A DNA stretch of 64,000 bases, taken from NCBI GenBank assembly GCA_963696545.1, contig CAVOKQ010000007.1, positions 372,001-436,000 on the forward strand. Direction: 5' to 3'. Under the pieces are notes generated by a model. That model was not told where the DNA came from, made no database searches, and was given only the letters and a program-made list of their open reading frames with translations. Below are positions 29,702-41,403 of the stretch, piece after piece. Source of the DNA: RPQJ01 sp963696545. GTDB lineage: Bacteria > Pseudomonadota > Gammaproteobacteria > Steroidobacterales > Steroidobacteraceae. The position numbers and the translations under genes are program-made. Each line of letters begins with the position of its first letter. Positions within the stretch are counted from its first letter, which is position 1.

Positions 29702-30427
29702 GTGCCGACCGCGGGGCAGCCCGAGATCCCGCACCGTTGCACCCAGCCTTTCACCCGCGCCGACCTCGAGCAGGGGCCGCGCCAGCGCCTGAGCGAAGGC
29801 CGGTGGGCCAACGCCGTGCTCTATCGCTTCGAGCACGGCGGGGCCTCCTGGGTCGTCAAGGACTTCTCGTCGCGTTCGTTCCTGGTCCGCAACCTGATCG
29901 GCCGGTTCCTGGTCCGTCGCGAGGTCGGGTGGCTCAGGCGCGTGGACGGCATCGCCGGCGCGCCGAGCGACGCATTCCGCGTGGACGCTCACGCCCTCGC
30001 CTATCGTTTCGTGCCAGGAATCAGCCTGCGGCTCACCGACCCGGCCGCGCTCGCGCCCGAGTATCTTTCCGGAGCTGGAGCGCGACCTCCGCGAGATGCA
30101 CGCGCGGGCCCGGATGGTGCACCTCGACCTGCGCAACGCACACAACATCCTGGTGGGCGGACACGGCACGCCGTCACTGCTCGATTTCCAGTCGTGCCTC
30201 GGCACGCGCTGGATGCCGCCGCCGCTGCGCCGCTTCGTCGAGACGCATCGACCTCGCGGCGATCTACAAGCACTGGGTCAGGCGCAGCCCGGACACGATG
30301 GGACCGGAGCGCACCGCGGCGCTCGCACGCATGAACCGATTGCGCCCGATCTGGGTGCTGCGCGGGTATATTGGCTCGCGCCGCCCCCGCGGAAGCCGGG
30401 ACTGCGCGCCCGGACACGACTCGATGA
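29702..30427 (+). CDS. Kinase-fold protein (RIO/lipopolysaccharide-kinase-like), frame breaks
   Basis: About 242 residues from GTG 29702; an in-frame stop at 29684 rules out an earlier start. Seen: NAVLYRFEHGGASWVVKDFSS (nucleotide-binding Lys in VVKDF), then in a second frame the catalytic loop HLDLRNAHNILV and the metal-binding LLDFQS, then in a third frame a helical tail (AAIYKHWVRRSP). The three frames return to the first by the stop, which overlaps the next gene as ATGA. The catalytic Asp, Asn and DFQ residues are all present, so the kinase may be active. Its substrate is unknown. Confidence 0.75.
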
Positions 30428-31015
30428 ACCGCATTGGAGCTATCGTGCTCGACGCCATCCACCGCCTGTTCAACAACCCGCCCTGCGCAAGGTGCTCGTC
30501 AGGAGCCGCGTGCTGCTCGCAATCGCCGCCGTCGCGGCGTCATCTGGTACATGGACCCGCGTGGCTGCTCCCCGGGTTCCTGGTCTCGATGCTGGGCGAG
30601 GCGATCCAGCTGTGGTGCTTCGCCTCACTGGACAAGGGCCGCACGCTCGCGTGCAACGGGCCCTTACGCGATGGTGCGCAACCCGATGTATCTCGGCCGC
30701 TACTTCATCCTGCTGGGCGGCCTGATGCTGCTCGGCAACTGGTGGCTGCTGATCGCGTTCACCGTCATCTATTACTTCTACATGGTGAACCGCGTGCAGC
30801 GCGAGGAAGAGTACCTGCGCGGCGTGCTCGGCGCGCCTTACGCCGAGTACCTGACGAAGGTGAACCGCTTCCTGCCGGGCGCGCCGCTGCCGGGCAACCC
30901 GCTTGCGTTCTGGGACTGGAAGCTGCTGAAACAGAACCACGGCACCACGAATCTCGTGGCCACGCTGGTGTTCTGGATCGCGGCGTTCCTGCGCGTGGGC
31001 TACGCGTTCGGCTGA
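30424..31015 (+). CDS. Isoprenylcysteine/phospholipid methyltransferase-family membrane protein, frame breaks
   Basis: About 197 residues with four or so hydrophobic segments and the family motif GPYAMVRNPMYLGRYF, followed by EEEYLRGVLGAPYAEY, the usual C-terminal pattern of this family. The N-terminus MNRIGAIVLDAIHRLFNNP and several later stretches lie in different frames up to about 30670, after which the frame is clean. It overlaps the kinase-fold gene (ATGA). Bacterial members methylate lipids or other small targets with AdoMet; the substrate here is not known. Confidence 0.78.
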
Positions 31016-31046
31016 CACCGGGCCGGAGCCGCGGCACCACGGGGGC

Positions 31047-31964
31047 TCAGTGCACTCCGCCCGGCGTCGGATCCGGGCCGCGCGAGAACAGCGCCCCGAC
31101 GTCCACGGGGTCGAAGCGATACGCCCGGCTGCAGAACTCGCAGCGGACCTCGACCGATCCCCGCTCGGCGATGATCGAATCGACCTCGTCGCGCCCGAGC
31201 GAGCGCAGCATCGTCTCCACGCGCACGCGGGAACACCGGCAACGGAAAAATACCGGCGCGGCCTCGAACATCCGCACGTCGTCCTCGGCGAACAGGCGCC
31301 GCAGCAGCTCGCGGTCGGCGAGCTCGGCGAGCTCGGGATCCGTGACCGTACCGGCGACGAGCTGCACCCGTCGCCAGGCATCCTCGATCTCATCCTCGCT
31401 GACACCGCCCGCACCGGACTCCGTCACCGACGCGGGTCGCGTCGTCACCGGCAGCCGCTGCAGCAGCAGGCCGCTCGCCTGCTCGCCGTCGGCGCGCAGC
31501 CAGAGCCGCGTCGGCAACTGCTCGGATGACTCGAAGTACTCGCGCAGGCAGTCGCTCATCCGCTCGCCGGCAAGCGGCACCACGCCCTGGTAGCGATTGG
31601 CGAGGTCCTCGCCCTCGAGCGTGACGGTGAGCGTCCCGTTGCCGGAGAGCTCGCGCAGGTCGCGCGTCTCGGGCGGATCGCGGAAGCGCGCGACGGCGCG
31701 GAGCGCCAGCCCGTCGCTGCACTCGACCAGCATCAGGTGCATCGGGCCGGCACCGCGCAACTGCAGCGACAGCTGGCCCTTGAACTTCAGCGTCGATGCG
31801 AGCAGCGCCGACGCCGCGACCGCCTCACCCAGGCTGTCGCGCACCGCGGCCGGGTAGTCGTGGTGCTCCATCATCGCGCGCCACGCCGGCCCGAGATGCA
31901 CCAGCTGGCCGCGGAACGGATAGCGCTCGAAGACGAAGCGGCGCAGCGAGTCCGACTGCTGCAT
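31047..31964 (-). CDS. hslO: 33 kDa redox-regulated chaperonin Hsp33
   Basis: 305 residues. The holdase is activated by oxidation through a zinc switch. The N-terminal core (RYPFRGQLVHLGPAW) precedes the C-terminal redox domain with the CxC motif in RCRCSR and the CxxC motif in CEFCSRAY. All four zinc cysteines are present. It lies 3 bases after the fumarase stop is passed in the minus direction (fumarase at 31968), so the two form a unit. Confidence 0.96.
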   Translation of the reverse strand: MQQSDSLRRFVFERYPFRGQLVHLGPAWRAMMEHHDYPAAVRDSLGEAVAASALLASTLKFKGQLSLQLRGAGPMHLMLVECSDGLALRAVARFRDPPETRDLRELSGNGTLTVTLEGEDLANRYQGVVPLAGERMSDCLREYFESSEQLPTRLWLRADGEQASGLLLQRLPVTTRPASVTESGAGGVSEDEIEDAWRRVQLVAGTVTDPELAELADRELLRRLFAEDDVRMFEAAPVFFRCRCSRVRVETMLRSLGRDEVDSIIAERGSVEVRCEFCSRAYRFDPVDVGALFSRGPDPTPGGVH

Positions 31965-31967
31965 GTC

Positions 31968-33498
31968 TCAGGCGACGCAGACCGGAATCTTGAGCGTGCG
32001 GATCTTCTCGGACCACTCGGCGGGCGCGGTGTTGTGCACCGACGTCCCCTGCGCATCCACGGCGACGGTGACCGGCATGTCCTTGACGTCGAACTCGTAG
32101 ATCGCCTCCATGCCGAGGTCGCCGAACGCCACGACGCGCGCGGAGCGGATCGCCTTCGAAACGAGATACGCCGCACCGCCGACCGCCATCAGGTACGCGG
32201 CCTTGTGCTTGCGGATCGCCTCGATCGCGACCGGGCCACGCTCGGACTTGCCGATCATCGCGATCAGGCCCGTCTTCTCGAGCATCATGTCCGTGAACTT
32301 GTCCATGCGCGTTGCGGTCGTCGGGCCCGCCGGGCCCACGACCTCGTCACGCACCGGATCGACCGGGCCGACGTAGTAGATCACGCGATCGGTGAAGTCC
32401 ACGCCTTCCGGCAGCCCCTGCCCGCTCGCATACAGGTCGGCGATACGCTTGTGCGCTGCATCGCGGCCCGTGAGCATCCTGCCGTTCAGCAGCAACGTCT
32501 CGCCCGGCTTCCACGCCTGCACTTCCTCGCGCGTGAGCGTATCGAGGTTGACGCGGCGCGAACCGGGACCGGCGCTCCACGTGACCTTCGGCCAGTGCTC
32601 CAGCGACGGCGGCTCGAGCACCGCGGGACCCGAGCCGTCGAGCACGAAGTGCGCGTGCCGCGTGGCCGCGCAGTTCGGGATCATCGCGACGGGCTTCGAA
32701 GCCGCGTGCGTCGCGTAGGTGCGGATCTTCACGTCGAGCACGGTCGTGAGGCCGCCGAGGCCCTGCGCGCCGATGCCGAGCGCGTTCACCTTCTCGTATA
32801 GCGAGACGCGCAGTTCCTCGAGCTTGTTCGCCGGGCCACGCTCGAGCAGCTCGTGCATGTCGATCGGGTCCATCAGCGCTTCCTTCGCGAGCAGCATCGC
32901 CTTCTCGGCGGTGCCGCCGATGCCGATGCCGAGCATGCCGGGCGGGCACCAGCCCGCGCCCATCGTGGGCACGGTCTTCAGGACCCAGTCCTCGAGCGAG
33001 TCGCTGGGGTTCAGCATCACGAACTTCGACTTGTTCTCGGAGCCGCCGCCCTTCGCCGCGACCGTCACTTCGACGGTGTTGCCCGGGACGAGCTCGACGT
33101 GGAACACCGCCGGCGTGTTGTCCCTGCGTGTTCTTGCGCGCGAACACCGGATCGTCCACGACCGAGGCGCGGAGCCGGTTGTCCGGGAACTCGTAGGCGC
33201 GATGCACGCCCTCGTTCACCAGCTCGGCGAGGCTGCGCTTCGTATCCCAGCGCACGTCCATGCCGACCTTGAGGAACATGTTGACGATGCCCGTGTCCTG
33301 GCAGATCGGACGGTGCCCCTCCGCGCACATGCGGGAGTTGGTCAGGATCTGCGCAATCGCGTCCTTCGCCGCCGGCGACTGCTCGCGCTCGTAGGCGCGA
33401 CCGAGGTGCTCGATGTAGTCGACCGGGTGGTAATAGGAAATGAACTGCAATGCGTCGGCGACGCTCTGGACGAAATCGTCCTCGCGGATCACGGTCAT
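31968..33498 (-). CDS. fumA: Fumarate hydratase class I (Fe-S), one frame break
   Basis: About 510 residues, full length for the single-chain class I enzyme. It hydrates fumarate to malate with a [4Fe-4S] cluster. N-terminal domain: ICQDTGIVNMF (a cluster Cys), WCPPGMLGIGIGG, IPNCAATRHAHF. C-terminal beta domain: VGPAGPTTATRMD and GDLGMEAIYEF. One extra base in a G run near 33120 (ACGCAGGGACAAC) breaks the frame; removing it restores NTPAVFHVELVPG. The start ATG 33498 opens the family N-terminus. Confidence 0.93.
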
Positions 33499-33509
33499 GG
33501 TGCTGCTCC

Positions 33510-34947
33510 TCAGCCGCCGAGCCTGCGCTTCAGCAACTCGTTCAGCTGTGCCGGGTTGGCCTTGCCCTGGGTGGCCTTCATCACCTGTCCGACGAAGAAG
33601 CCGAACAGCTTGTCCTTGCCCGACCGGTAGTCGGCGAGCTGCTGCGGGTTCTTCGCCATCACTTCGTCGATGGCCTGCTCGATCGCCGAGGTGTCGGTGA
33701 TCTGCCGCAGGCCGCGCGCGTCGATGATCTCGTCGGCGCCCTTGCCCTCGGTCCACATCGCCTCGAACACTTCCTTGGCGATCTTGCCGGAAATCGTGTT
33801 ATCGCCGATGCGGGTGAGCAATTGCGCGAGCGCCGGAGCGGCCACGCGGCTCTGCACGACCTCGAGGCCGTCCTTGTTCAGCGCAGCGGAAAGATCGCCC
33901 ATTACCCAGTTCGCGGCGAGCTTGTGCTGGCCGCCGAGGCCCCTGACGACGGTCTCGTAGTAATCGGCGATTTCGCGGCTCGCAGTCAGCACGCCGGCGT
34001 CGTAGGCCGAGAGCCCGTGCTCCGCGACGAACCGCGCAGCCTTTTCGTCCGGAAGCTCGGGCAGCGTCGCGCGCACCGCTTCGATCAACGCGTCGTCGAT
34101 CGCCAGCGGCAGCAGGTCCGGATCCGGGAAGTAGCGATAGTCGTTCGCTTCTTCCTTCGAGCGCATCGAGCGCGTCTCGCCACGGTCCGGGTCGTACAGG
34201 CGGGTTTCCTGCACCACCTTGCCGCCGCCCTCGATCAGGTCGACCTGGCGCTCGACCTCGTAGTTGATCGCGCGCTCGACGAAGCGGAACGAGTTCAGGT
34301 TCTTGATCTCGGCGCGCGTGCCGAACTTCGCCTGGCCCTTCGGCCGTACGGACACGTTCGCGTCGCAGCGGAACGAGCCTTCCTGCATGTTGCCGTCGCA
34401 GATCTCGAGGTAGCGCACCAGCGTGTGGATCTTCTTCATGTACGCCACGGCTTCCTTCGCCGAGCGCATGTCGGGCTCCGAGACGATCTCGAGCAGCGGC
34501 GTGCCGGCGCGGTTGAGGTCGATGCCCGAAAGCCCGTGGAAATCCTCGTGCAGCGACTTGCCCGCGTCCTCCTCGAGGTGCGCGCGGGTGATGCCGATGC
34601 GCTTCAGCGTGCCGTCCTCGAGCACCACGTCGAGCGAGCCCGTCTGCACGACCGGCAGCTCGTACTGGCTGATCTGGTAGCCCTTCGGCAGGTCCGGGTA
34701 GAAGTAGTTCTTGCGGGCGAACACCGAGCGGCGCGCGATCGTCGAGCCGGTGGCGAGCCCGAAGCGCACGGCCATGCGCACGGCCTCGCAGTTCAGCACC
34801 GGCAGCACGCCCGGGTAGCCGAGGTCGACGAGGTTCGCCTGCGTATTAGGCGCAGCGCCGAACGCCGTGGACGAGCCTGAGAAGATCTTGCTCTTGCGTC
34901 GCGAGCTGCGCGTGGATCTCGAGGCCGATGACGGTTTCCCACTCCAT
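33510..34947 (-). CDS. gatB: Glu-tRNA(Gln)/Asp-tRNA(Asn) amidotransferase subunit B, one frame break
   Basis: About 479 residues. GatB binds and activates misacylated tRNA for amidation. The N-terminus MEWETVIGLEIHAQLATQ is followed by one inserted G near 34890, after which SKIFSGSSTAFG resumes in the next frame. The kinase-like domain (DLNRAGTPLLEIVSEPD, EEANDYRYFPDPDLLPL) and the C-terminal YqeY-like tail are clean. The ATG overlaps the gatA stop by one base (TGATG). Confidence 0.95.
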
Positions 34948-36431
34948 CACGCGTACTCCGCAGGCAGGCGCTTGTGCCAGTCGGTCAGCTGCTGGTACTG
35001 GTGCGACACCGCGAGCAGCTGCGCCTCCGACGAAGTGCGGGCCGACGAGCTGCAGGCCGACCGGCAGGTCGCGACCGCCTTCCTGCACGAAGCCGCAGGG
35101 GATCGAGATCGCGGGCAGGCCGGCGAGGTTGGCGCCGATCGTGTAGATGTCGTTCAGGTACATCGTGATCGGGTCGCTCGTCTTTGCGCCGAGGCCGAAC
35201 GCGGTCGTCGGCGCAGTCGGGCCGATCACGACATCCACCTCGCCGAACGCGCGGGCGAAATCCGCCGCGATCAGCTGCCGGACCTGCTGCGCCTTCAGGT
35301 AGTAGGCGTCGTAGTAGCCGGCGGAGAGCACGTAGGTGCCCGTCATGATGCGGCGCTTCACCTCGGCGCCGAAGCCCTCGCCGCGCGAGCGCTTGTACAG
35401 GTCGAGCAGGTCGCGCGGCGACTCGCAGCGGTGGCCGAAGCGCACGCCGTCGAATCGCGACAGGTTGGACGAGCACTCGGCTGGTGCCACGACGTAATAG
35501 GTCGGCACCGAGAGCGGCAGCGCGGGCAGGCTGACTTCCTTCAATCGTGGCGCCCGCGGCGCCGAGCGCCTCGATCGCGTCCTGCACGCGCTTGCCGACG
35601 GCGGGCTCGAGGCCCTCGCCAAAGAACTCGCTGGATGATGCCAACCCGCACGCCCTTCAGCGGCTGTGCAGAGCTCCGCGGCGTAATCGGGCACCGGCCT
35701 GTCCACGCTGGTGGAATCGCGCGGGTCGAAGCCCGCCATCGCGCCGAGCAGCAGCGCCGCGTCCTCGGCCGAGCGGGTCAGCACCCCGGCCTGGTCGAGG
35801 CTCGAGGCGAACGCGATCATGCCGTAGCGGGACACGCGGCCGTAGGTGGGCTTGATGCCGGTCAGGTTCGTGAGCGCGGCCGGCTGGCGGATCGAGCCGC
35901 CGGTGTCGGTGCCGCTGGCCGCCGGCGCGAGACAGGCCGCGACCGCCGCGGCCGAGCCACCCGACGAGCCGCCCGGCACCCGCTCGAGGTCCCAGGGGTT
36001 GCGCACCGGCCCGTAGAAGCTCGTCTCGTTCGACGAGCCCATCGCGAACTCGTCCATGTTCGTCTTGCCGAGCATGCACCATGCCGGCCGCCTGCCAGGC
36101 GCTCGACGACCGTCGCGTCGTAGGGCGCCACGAAGTTCGACAGCATCTTCGACGAGCAGGTCGTCAGGACGCCGTCCGTGCAGAAGATGTCCTTGTGGGC
36201 GATCGGCACGCCGGTCAGCGGGCCGCCCTCGCCCCGGGCCAGGCGCTCGTCGGCGCGCACGGGCATCGGCCAGCGCACGGTCGGCGGTGACCGTGACGAA
36301 GGCGTTCAGCGCCGGCGCCGAGCCGCTCGATGCGGCCGAGGAAGTGCAGCGTCAGGTCGAGGCTGGAGAACTCGCGCGGGCCCTGCAGGCCGGCCGCGAG
36401 CTCGGCGACGGTCAGCGTGTGCAGCGGACAT
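34947..36431 (-). CDS. gatA: Amidotransferase subunit A, several frame breaks
   Basis: About 494 residues, amidase-signature family. GatA releases ammonia from glutamine or asparagine. The pieces join into a full protein: PLTGVPIAHKDIFCTDG (catalytic Lys), LGKTNMDEFAMGSS, the Gly/Ser-rich PGGSSGGSAAAVA and TDTGGSIRQPAAL with the Ser-cisSer-Lys triad, and a C-terminal PVGLQLVGPHF. Breaks lie near 36390-36270, 36090, 35690, 35640, 35540 and 35015; they sum to zero. Each flanking gat gene is also affected, which argues for sequence error. Confidence 0.92.
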
Positions 36432-36442
36432 CGGTCCGGGCC

Positions 36443-36734
36443 TCACTCGATGACTTGGGCACGAGGTACAGGCCGGCCGCGACCGCCGGGGCGTTCTGCT
36501 GGTAGTTCTCGTGCCGGTCGGTCTCGGTGACTGCGTCGGGCCGCAGGCGCTGGACCTGGTCGGCCAGCGGGTGGGCCATGGGCTCGACGCCGCCGGTGTC
36601 GGCCGCTGCGAGCTGCTCGACGAAGTCGATGATGCGGCGAGAGGCTCTCGACGTAGACGGGCATCTGCGCCTCGGCTGATCTCGAGGCGGGCAAGGTGGG
36701 CGATGCTCTCGACCTGGGCGCGCGTCAGACTCAT
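36443..36734 (-). CDS. gatC: Amidotransferase subunit C, frame breaks
   Basis: About 97 residues, normal length. GatC is the small clamp around GatA. MSLTRAQVESIAHLARLEIS opens the protein; EAQMPVYVESL, IIDFVEQLAAADTGG and AAGLYLVPK follow in shifted frames, with one extra base near 36675 and near 36645 and one missing near 36450. gatCAB reads on minus, divergent from mreB. Confidence 0.88.
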
Positions 36735-36873
36735 GCGGAACGGCTCGCGGACACCGGAAAAATCAGCCGATAAATCATACACGTCGCCTTGCCGAAAGTC
36801 CTGACAATGGTTAAATTGCCGGATCCCGCGCGCACGTCCGGCGCGCCCCCTCATTCGCTGTATTCCCCCTCAG

Positions 36874-37919
36874 ATGTTCAAGAAACTCCGCGGCTATTTC
36901 TCCAACGACCTCTCGATCGACCTGGGCACGGCCAACACGCTGATCTACGTGCGCGGCAAGGGCATCGTGCTGAACGAGCCCTCCGTGGTCGCGATCCGCG
37001 AGGAACCCTCGCGCGGCGGCAAGAAGATCGAGGCGGTGGGCACCGAGGCCAAGAACATGCTCGGCCGCACGCCCGGCAACATCACGGCCATCCGCCCGCT
37101 GAAGGACGGCGTGATCGCCGACTTCACCGTCACCGAGAAGATGCTGCAGTACTTCATCGAGAAGGTGCACGGCAACCGCCTGATCCGCCCGAGCCCGCGC
37201 GTGCTGGTCTGCGTGCCCTACGGCTCGACCCAGGTCGAGCGCCGCGCGATCCAGGAGTCGGCCGAGGGCGCCGGCGCCCGCTGGGTGCGGCTGATCGAGG
37301 AACCCATGGCCGCGGCGGTCGGCGCGGGCATGCCCGTGCACGAGGCGCGCGGCTCGATGGTGCTCGACATCGGCGGCGGCACCTCCGAAGTGGCGGTGAT
37401 CTCGCTGAACGGCATCGTCTACGCCGCGTCGGTGCGCATCGGCGGCGACCGCTTCGACGAGGCCATCATCAACTACGTGCGCCGCAACTACGGCATCCTG
37501 ATCGGCGAGGCCACCGCCGAGCGCATCAAGATCGAGATCGGCTCGGCCTACCCCGGCCAGCAGGTCGAGCGAGATCTCGGTCAAGGGCCGCAACCTCTCC
37601 GAGGGCGTGCCGCGCAGCTTCACGCTGAACTAGCAACGAGATCCTCGAGGCGCTGCAGGAACCGCTGCAGGGCATCGTCGGCGCGGTGAAGGCCGCGCTC
37701 GAGCAGACGCCGCCGGAACTCGGCTCGGACGTCGCCGAGCGCGGCATCGTGCTCACCGGCGGCGGCGCGCTGCTGCGCGACATCGACAAGCTGCTGATGG
37801 AAGAAACCGGCCTGCCGGTCGTCGTCGCCGAGGATCCGCTCACCTGCGTCGCCCGCGGCGGCGGCCGGATGCTGGAGCTGATCGACGAGCACGGCCCGGG
37901 CCTCTTCGGCCTGGATTGA
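36874..37919 (+). CDS. mreB: Rod-shape actin homologue MreB, two inserted bases
   Basis: About 348 residues. MreB filaments guide side-wall synthesis. SNDLSIDLGTANTLIY (phosphate 1), MVLDIGGGTSEVAV (phosphate 2) and GIVLTGGGALLRDID (adenosine motif) are intact. One extra base near 37570 and an extra T near 37634 (AACTAGC for AACAGC, creating a stop) interrupt VKGRNLSEGVPRSFTLN. Truncation of this usually essential gene is implausible, so these are probably errors. A weak start context precedes ATG 36874; the promoter lies in the 139-base gap shared with gatC. Confidence 0.95.
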
Positions 37920-37926
37920 GCGCCGG

Positions 37927-38966
37927 ATGACCGCCGCAGCCGCACGCTCCGTGGTCGAGTTGAGCCACGACTCGCGTCCGATCATCGGCCGCGGCCCGCC
38001 GCTCGGCGCCACGTTCATCGCGCTTGCGGCCGCTGTCGATCGCGCTGATGGTGGCCGACCAGCGCTACGGCCAGCTCGAGCAGGTGCGCGGCTGGCTGAA
38101 CGCCGCCGCGTATCCCGCTGCAGGTCGCCATCGACTTGCCCTTCCGCGCGCTGGGGCTGGCTCACCGGCTCGTTCGCCGATCGCGAGCCGCCTGCGCCAG
38201 GAAAACCTCGCGCTCACCGCGCGACCTGCGGCTCGCCGACCTGCAGCTGCAGCGCTTCGCGGCGCTCAGGAGGAGAACCGGCGGCTGCGCGAGCATGCGC
38301 GGAGCTCCGCCGGCGTCGCCGAGCGCGCGATCGTCGCCTCGATCCTGCAACGTGGACCTCGATCCCGTTCCGCCACCGCGTGCTGCTCGACAAGGGCGGC
38401 CGCGGACGGCGTCTTCAAGGGCCAGGCGGTGCTCGACGCCGACGGGCATCTTCGGCCAGGTCTGGCGCGTCAAGCGCGCACGTCCGAGGTCGATCCTGAT
38501 CACCGACGCGGAGCACGCGATGCCGGTGCAGTCGAACCGCAGCGGCGTGCGCACGATCGCGGTCGGCACCGGCGACCTCGAACCGGCTGTCGCTGCCCTT
38601 CGTCACCGTGGAGCCGGACATGCAAGGGGGTGACCTGCTGCTCTCCACGGGCATGGGCGGCGTGTTCCCGCCGGGCTACCCGGTCGGCACGGTCACCGAG
38701 GTCGAGCGCGACGTCGAAGGCCACGTTCGCGATCGTCGAGGCGCGGCCGACGGCGCGCGCTGGACCGCGATCGCGAAGTGCTGCTGGTGTGGTTCGAGCC
38801 GCCGCGCGCCCGAGCCAGCGCCGCGACTGGCACGGCGACACCGGCGGCACCCGCCGCAACCGCCGCGCCGCCGCGAGTCAGCCAGCAGCGACATCTACCC
38901 CCGGCAGCTGCACCGGCAGCGTCACCGCCTGCCGCGACGCCACCGCGCGAAGGAGCGACGCGATGA
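37927..38966 (+). CDS. mreC: Rod-shape protein MreC, many frame breaks
   Basis: About 346 residues. MreC is a periplasmic scaffold that links MreB to PBP2 and RodA. An N-terminal membrane segment is followed by a coiled coil (LQLQRFAALQEENRRL when joined) and two beta domains (VLLDKGAADGVFKGQ, MPVQSNRSGVRTI, GGDLLLSTGMGGVFP). About nine single-base breaks split these pieces over all three frames. The C-terminal Pro/Ala-rich tail is poorly defined. The stop overlaps mreD (ATGA). Confidence 0.85.
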
Positions 38967-39442
38967 GCCGCGGCACGCGGCCGGCGCATCCTCTACTGGA
39001 TCTCGGTGGCGCCCGGGCTTGCGCTGTGCTGACTCGTCCCGCTGCCGGCTGGCTCGACGTCGTGCGCCCGACCTCGCGCTGCTCGCCGTCATCTACTGGA
39101 TCCTGACGAGCCCGCGCTTCGCGGGCTCGGCTACGCGTGGCTGGCGGGCTGTTCCTCGACGTGCTGCGCGGCATGGTGCTCGGCCAGCACGCGCTCGGCT
39201 TCCTGGTGGTCGCGTTCATCACCCACCGGCTGCAGCTGCGCATGCGGATGTTCCCGATTCCGCACCAGGCGGCAACGGTAATGCTGCTGCTCGCGCTGTA
39301 CCACTTCATCATCTTCTGGACCGACGGCCTCACCGGCCACGGCTACACCGGGTGGAACCGCTGGTTGCCGGTCCTGTCGGGCGCGCTGCTCTGGCCGCTG
39401 ATCGTTGCGGCCGGCGACACGCTGACGCGCCGCTCGCGCTGA
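38963..39442 (+). CDS. mreD: Rod-shape protein MreD, frame breaks
   Basis: About 160 residues, a hydrophobic protein with five or so membrane segments. The clean C-terminal half contains LDVLRGMVLGQHALGF, HRLQLRMRMFPIPHQ and the final WPLIVAAGDTLTRRSR. The first 60 residues need about three single-base corrections (DLALLAVIYWILTSPRF when joined). MreD is part of the elongasome. Confidence 0.88.
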
Positions 39443-39457
39443 GCGCAGGGCTCCACG

Positions 39458-41403
39458 ATGGCACGCTCCGTCCGCCTGAAGGACCACTGGGCCGAACAGC
39501 GGCTGTTCGGGAGGCGCGTCCTCGCAGCGACGATCGTGATCCTGATCTGCCTCGGCGCGCTGTTCGCGCGACTCTTCTTCCTGCAGGTCGTCAAGCACGA
39601 CTACTTCAGCGACCTGTCGCAAGGCAACCGGATCCGCATCGATCCCGTGCCGCCGAGCCGGGGCCTGATCTACGACCGAACGGCACCGCGCTGGCACTGA
39701 ACCGGCCTGCCTACCAGCTCGAAGTCACGCGCGAACAGACGCCGGACCTGCCGGACACGCTGCAGCGCCTGGTCGCGCTCGGCCTGCTGCCGAAGGAAGA
39801 CCTCGAGCGCACGCTGCGCACCGTCAAGGCGCGCCGCAGCTTCGAGGCTGTACCGGTCCGGCTGCAGCTCACGCGAGGAAGAACTCGCGAAGTTCGCCGT
39901 GCAATCGCCCGGACTTCCCGGGCGTCGAGGTGCGGCCGCGCCTCACCCGCTATTACCCGCTCGGCGGCACCGGAGTGCACGCGCTCGGCTACGTGTCCGC
40001 CATCAGCGAAAAGGACCAGGAGCGGATCGACACGGCGAACTACGCCGGCACGACGCTGATCGGCAAGCTCGGCGTGGAGCGCGCCTTCGAGGACGAGCTG
40101 CACGGCGAGACGGGCTATCGAGCAGCTGCTGGTGAATGCGCAGGGCGCGGCGCGTCGAGCGCGTCGGGATCACGGCCCCGGAGCTCAAGCGGCGCGAGCC
40201 GATGGCCGGCAACGACCTGTACCTGTCGGTCGACGCGCGCGTACAGAAGGCGGCGGAGGAAGCGCTCGCGGACAAGCGGGCGCCGTGGTCGCGATCGATC
40301 CGCGCAACGGCGACGTGCTGGCGTTCGTCAGCACGCCGACCTTCGACCCGAACGCTTTCTGCGCGGGCTCAGCCTATGCCGAGTACGCGGCGCTGCCGGA
40401 GAACATCGACGGCCGCTGTTCGACCGCGCGCTGCGCGGCGCAGTACCCGCCGGGATCCACGATCAAGCCGCTCGTGGCGCTGGCCGGGCTGCAGTACGGC
40501 GTCATCGGCACCGAGGACACGCGGCTTTGCCGGGGCTCGTTCCAGCTGCCGGGCAGCAGCCACCGCTACCGCGACTGGAAGAAGGGCGGCCACGGCACCG
40601 TCAAGCTGCGCTACGCGCCATCGAGCAGTCCTGCGACGTCTACTTTTACGGCGCTCGCGACGGGATCTGGCATCGAGCGGCATGCGCGGCTTCCTGGTGC
40701 AGTTCGGCCTCGGCGCGGCAACCGGCGTCGACATCGGCGGCGAGCAGCCGGGCCTCGTGCCCTCGCCGGCCTGGAAGAAGAAGGCGTTCAAGCGCAAGGA
40801 CCTGCAGGCCTGGTTCCCCGGCGAAACCGTGATCGCCGGCATCGGCCAGGGCTACATGCTCGCCACGCCACTGCAGCTGGCGCATGCCGCCGCGACGATC
40901 GCGATGCGGGGCAAGCGCTTCAAGCCGAGCCTGGTGAAGGCCATGCGGGACGCGGCAACGGGCGAAATCGACGCGAGTTGCCGCCGCGCGACGCTGCCGC
41001 ACGTGAAGGTGAGCGACCCGGCGTACTGGGACGCGATCATCGAGCGGCATGCATCGGCGTGACGCAGGGACCCGGCGGCACGGCTCGGCGCAGCCGGCGG
41101 GCGCTCCCTACGCATGGCCGGCAAGACCGGCACTGCGCAGGTGTTCACCATCGGCCAGAACCAGAAGTACAACGAGAAGGACGTCGCCGAGCGGCTGCGC
41201 GACCACGCGCTGTTCATCGCCTTTGCGCCCGCTGGAGCGACCCGCGATCGCAGTCGCGGTGCTGGTCGAGAACGGCGGGAGCGGCAGCGAGCGCCGCGGC
41301 GCCCATCGCGCGCAAGGTGATCGACGCGTACCTGCTGCCGCCGGAGGTGCTGCCCGCAGCCGAGCCCGGAACTCCCGAGCCGCCTCGGAGCAGCGAGGAA
41401 TGA
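39458..41403 (+). CDS. mrdA: Penicillin-binding protein 2, many frame breaks
   Basis: About 648 residues, class B transpeptidase for side-wall elongation. One N-terminal membrane helix (VLAATIVILICLGALFARL), then the pedestal domain (LTRYYPLGGTGVHALGYV). The transpeptidase domain has PPGSTIKPLVAL with the active-site Ser, SCD within AIEQSCDVYF, and GKTGTAQ. Breaks near 39675, 39870, 40120, 40280, 40420, 40620, 40670, 41060 and beyond leave every catalytic motif readable. The stop overlaps rodA (ATGA). Confidence 0.93.

Noticed and set aside
37560..37640. Programmed frameshifting or a split mreB
   Set aside because: The two inserted bases lie in a conserved block and create a stop without a slippery site; the surrounding genes carry the same kind of break, so error is simpler.
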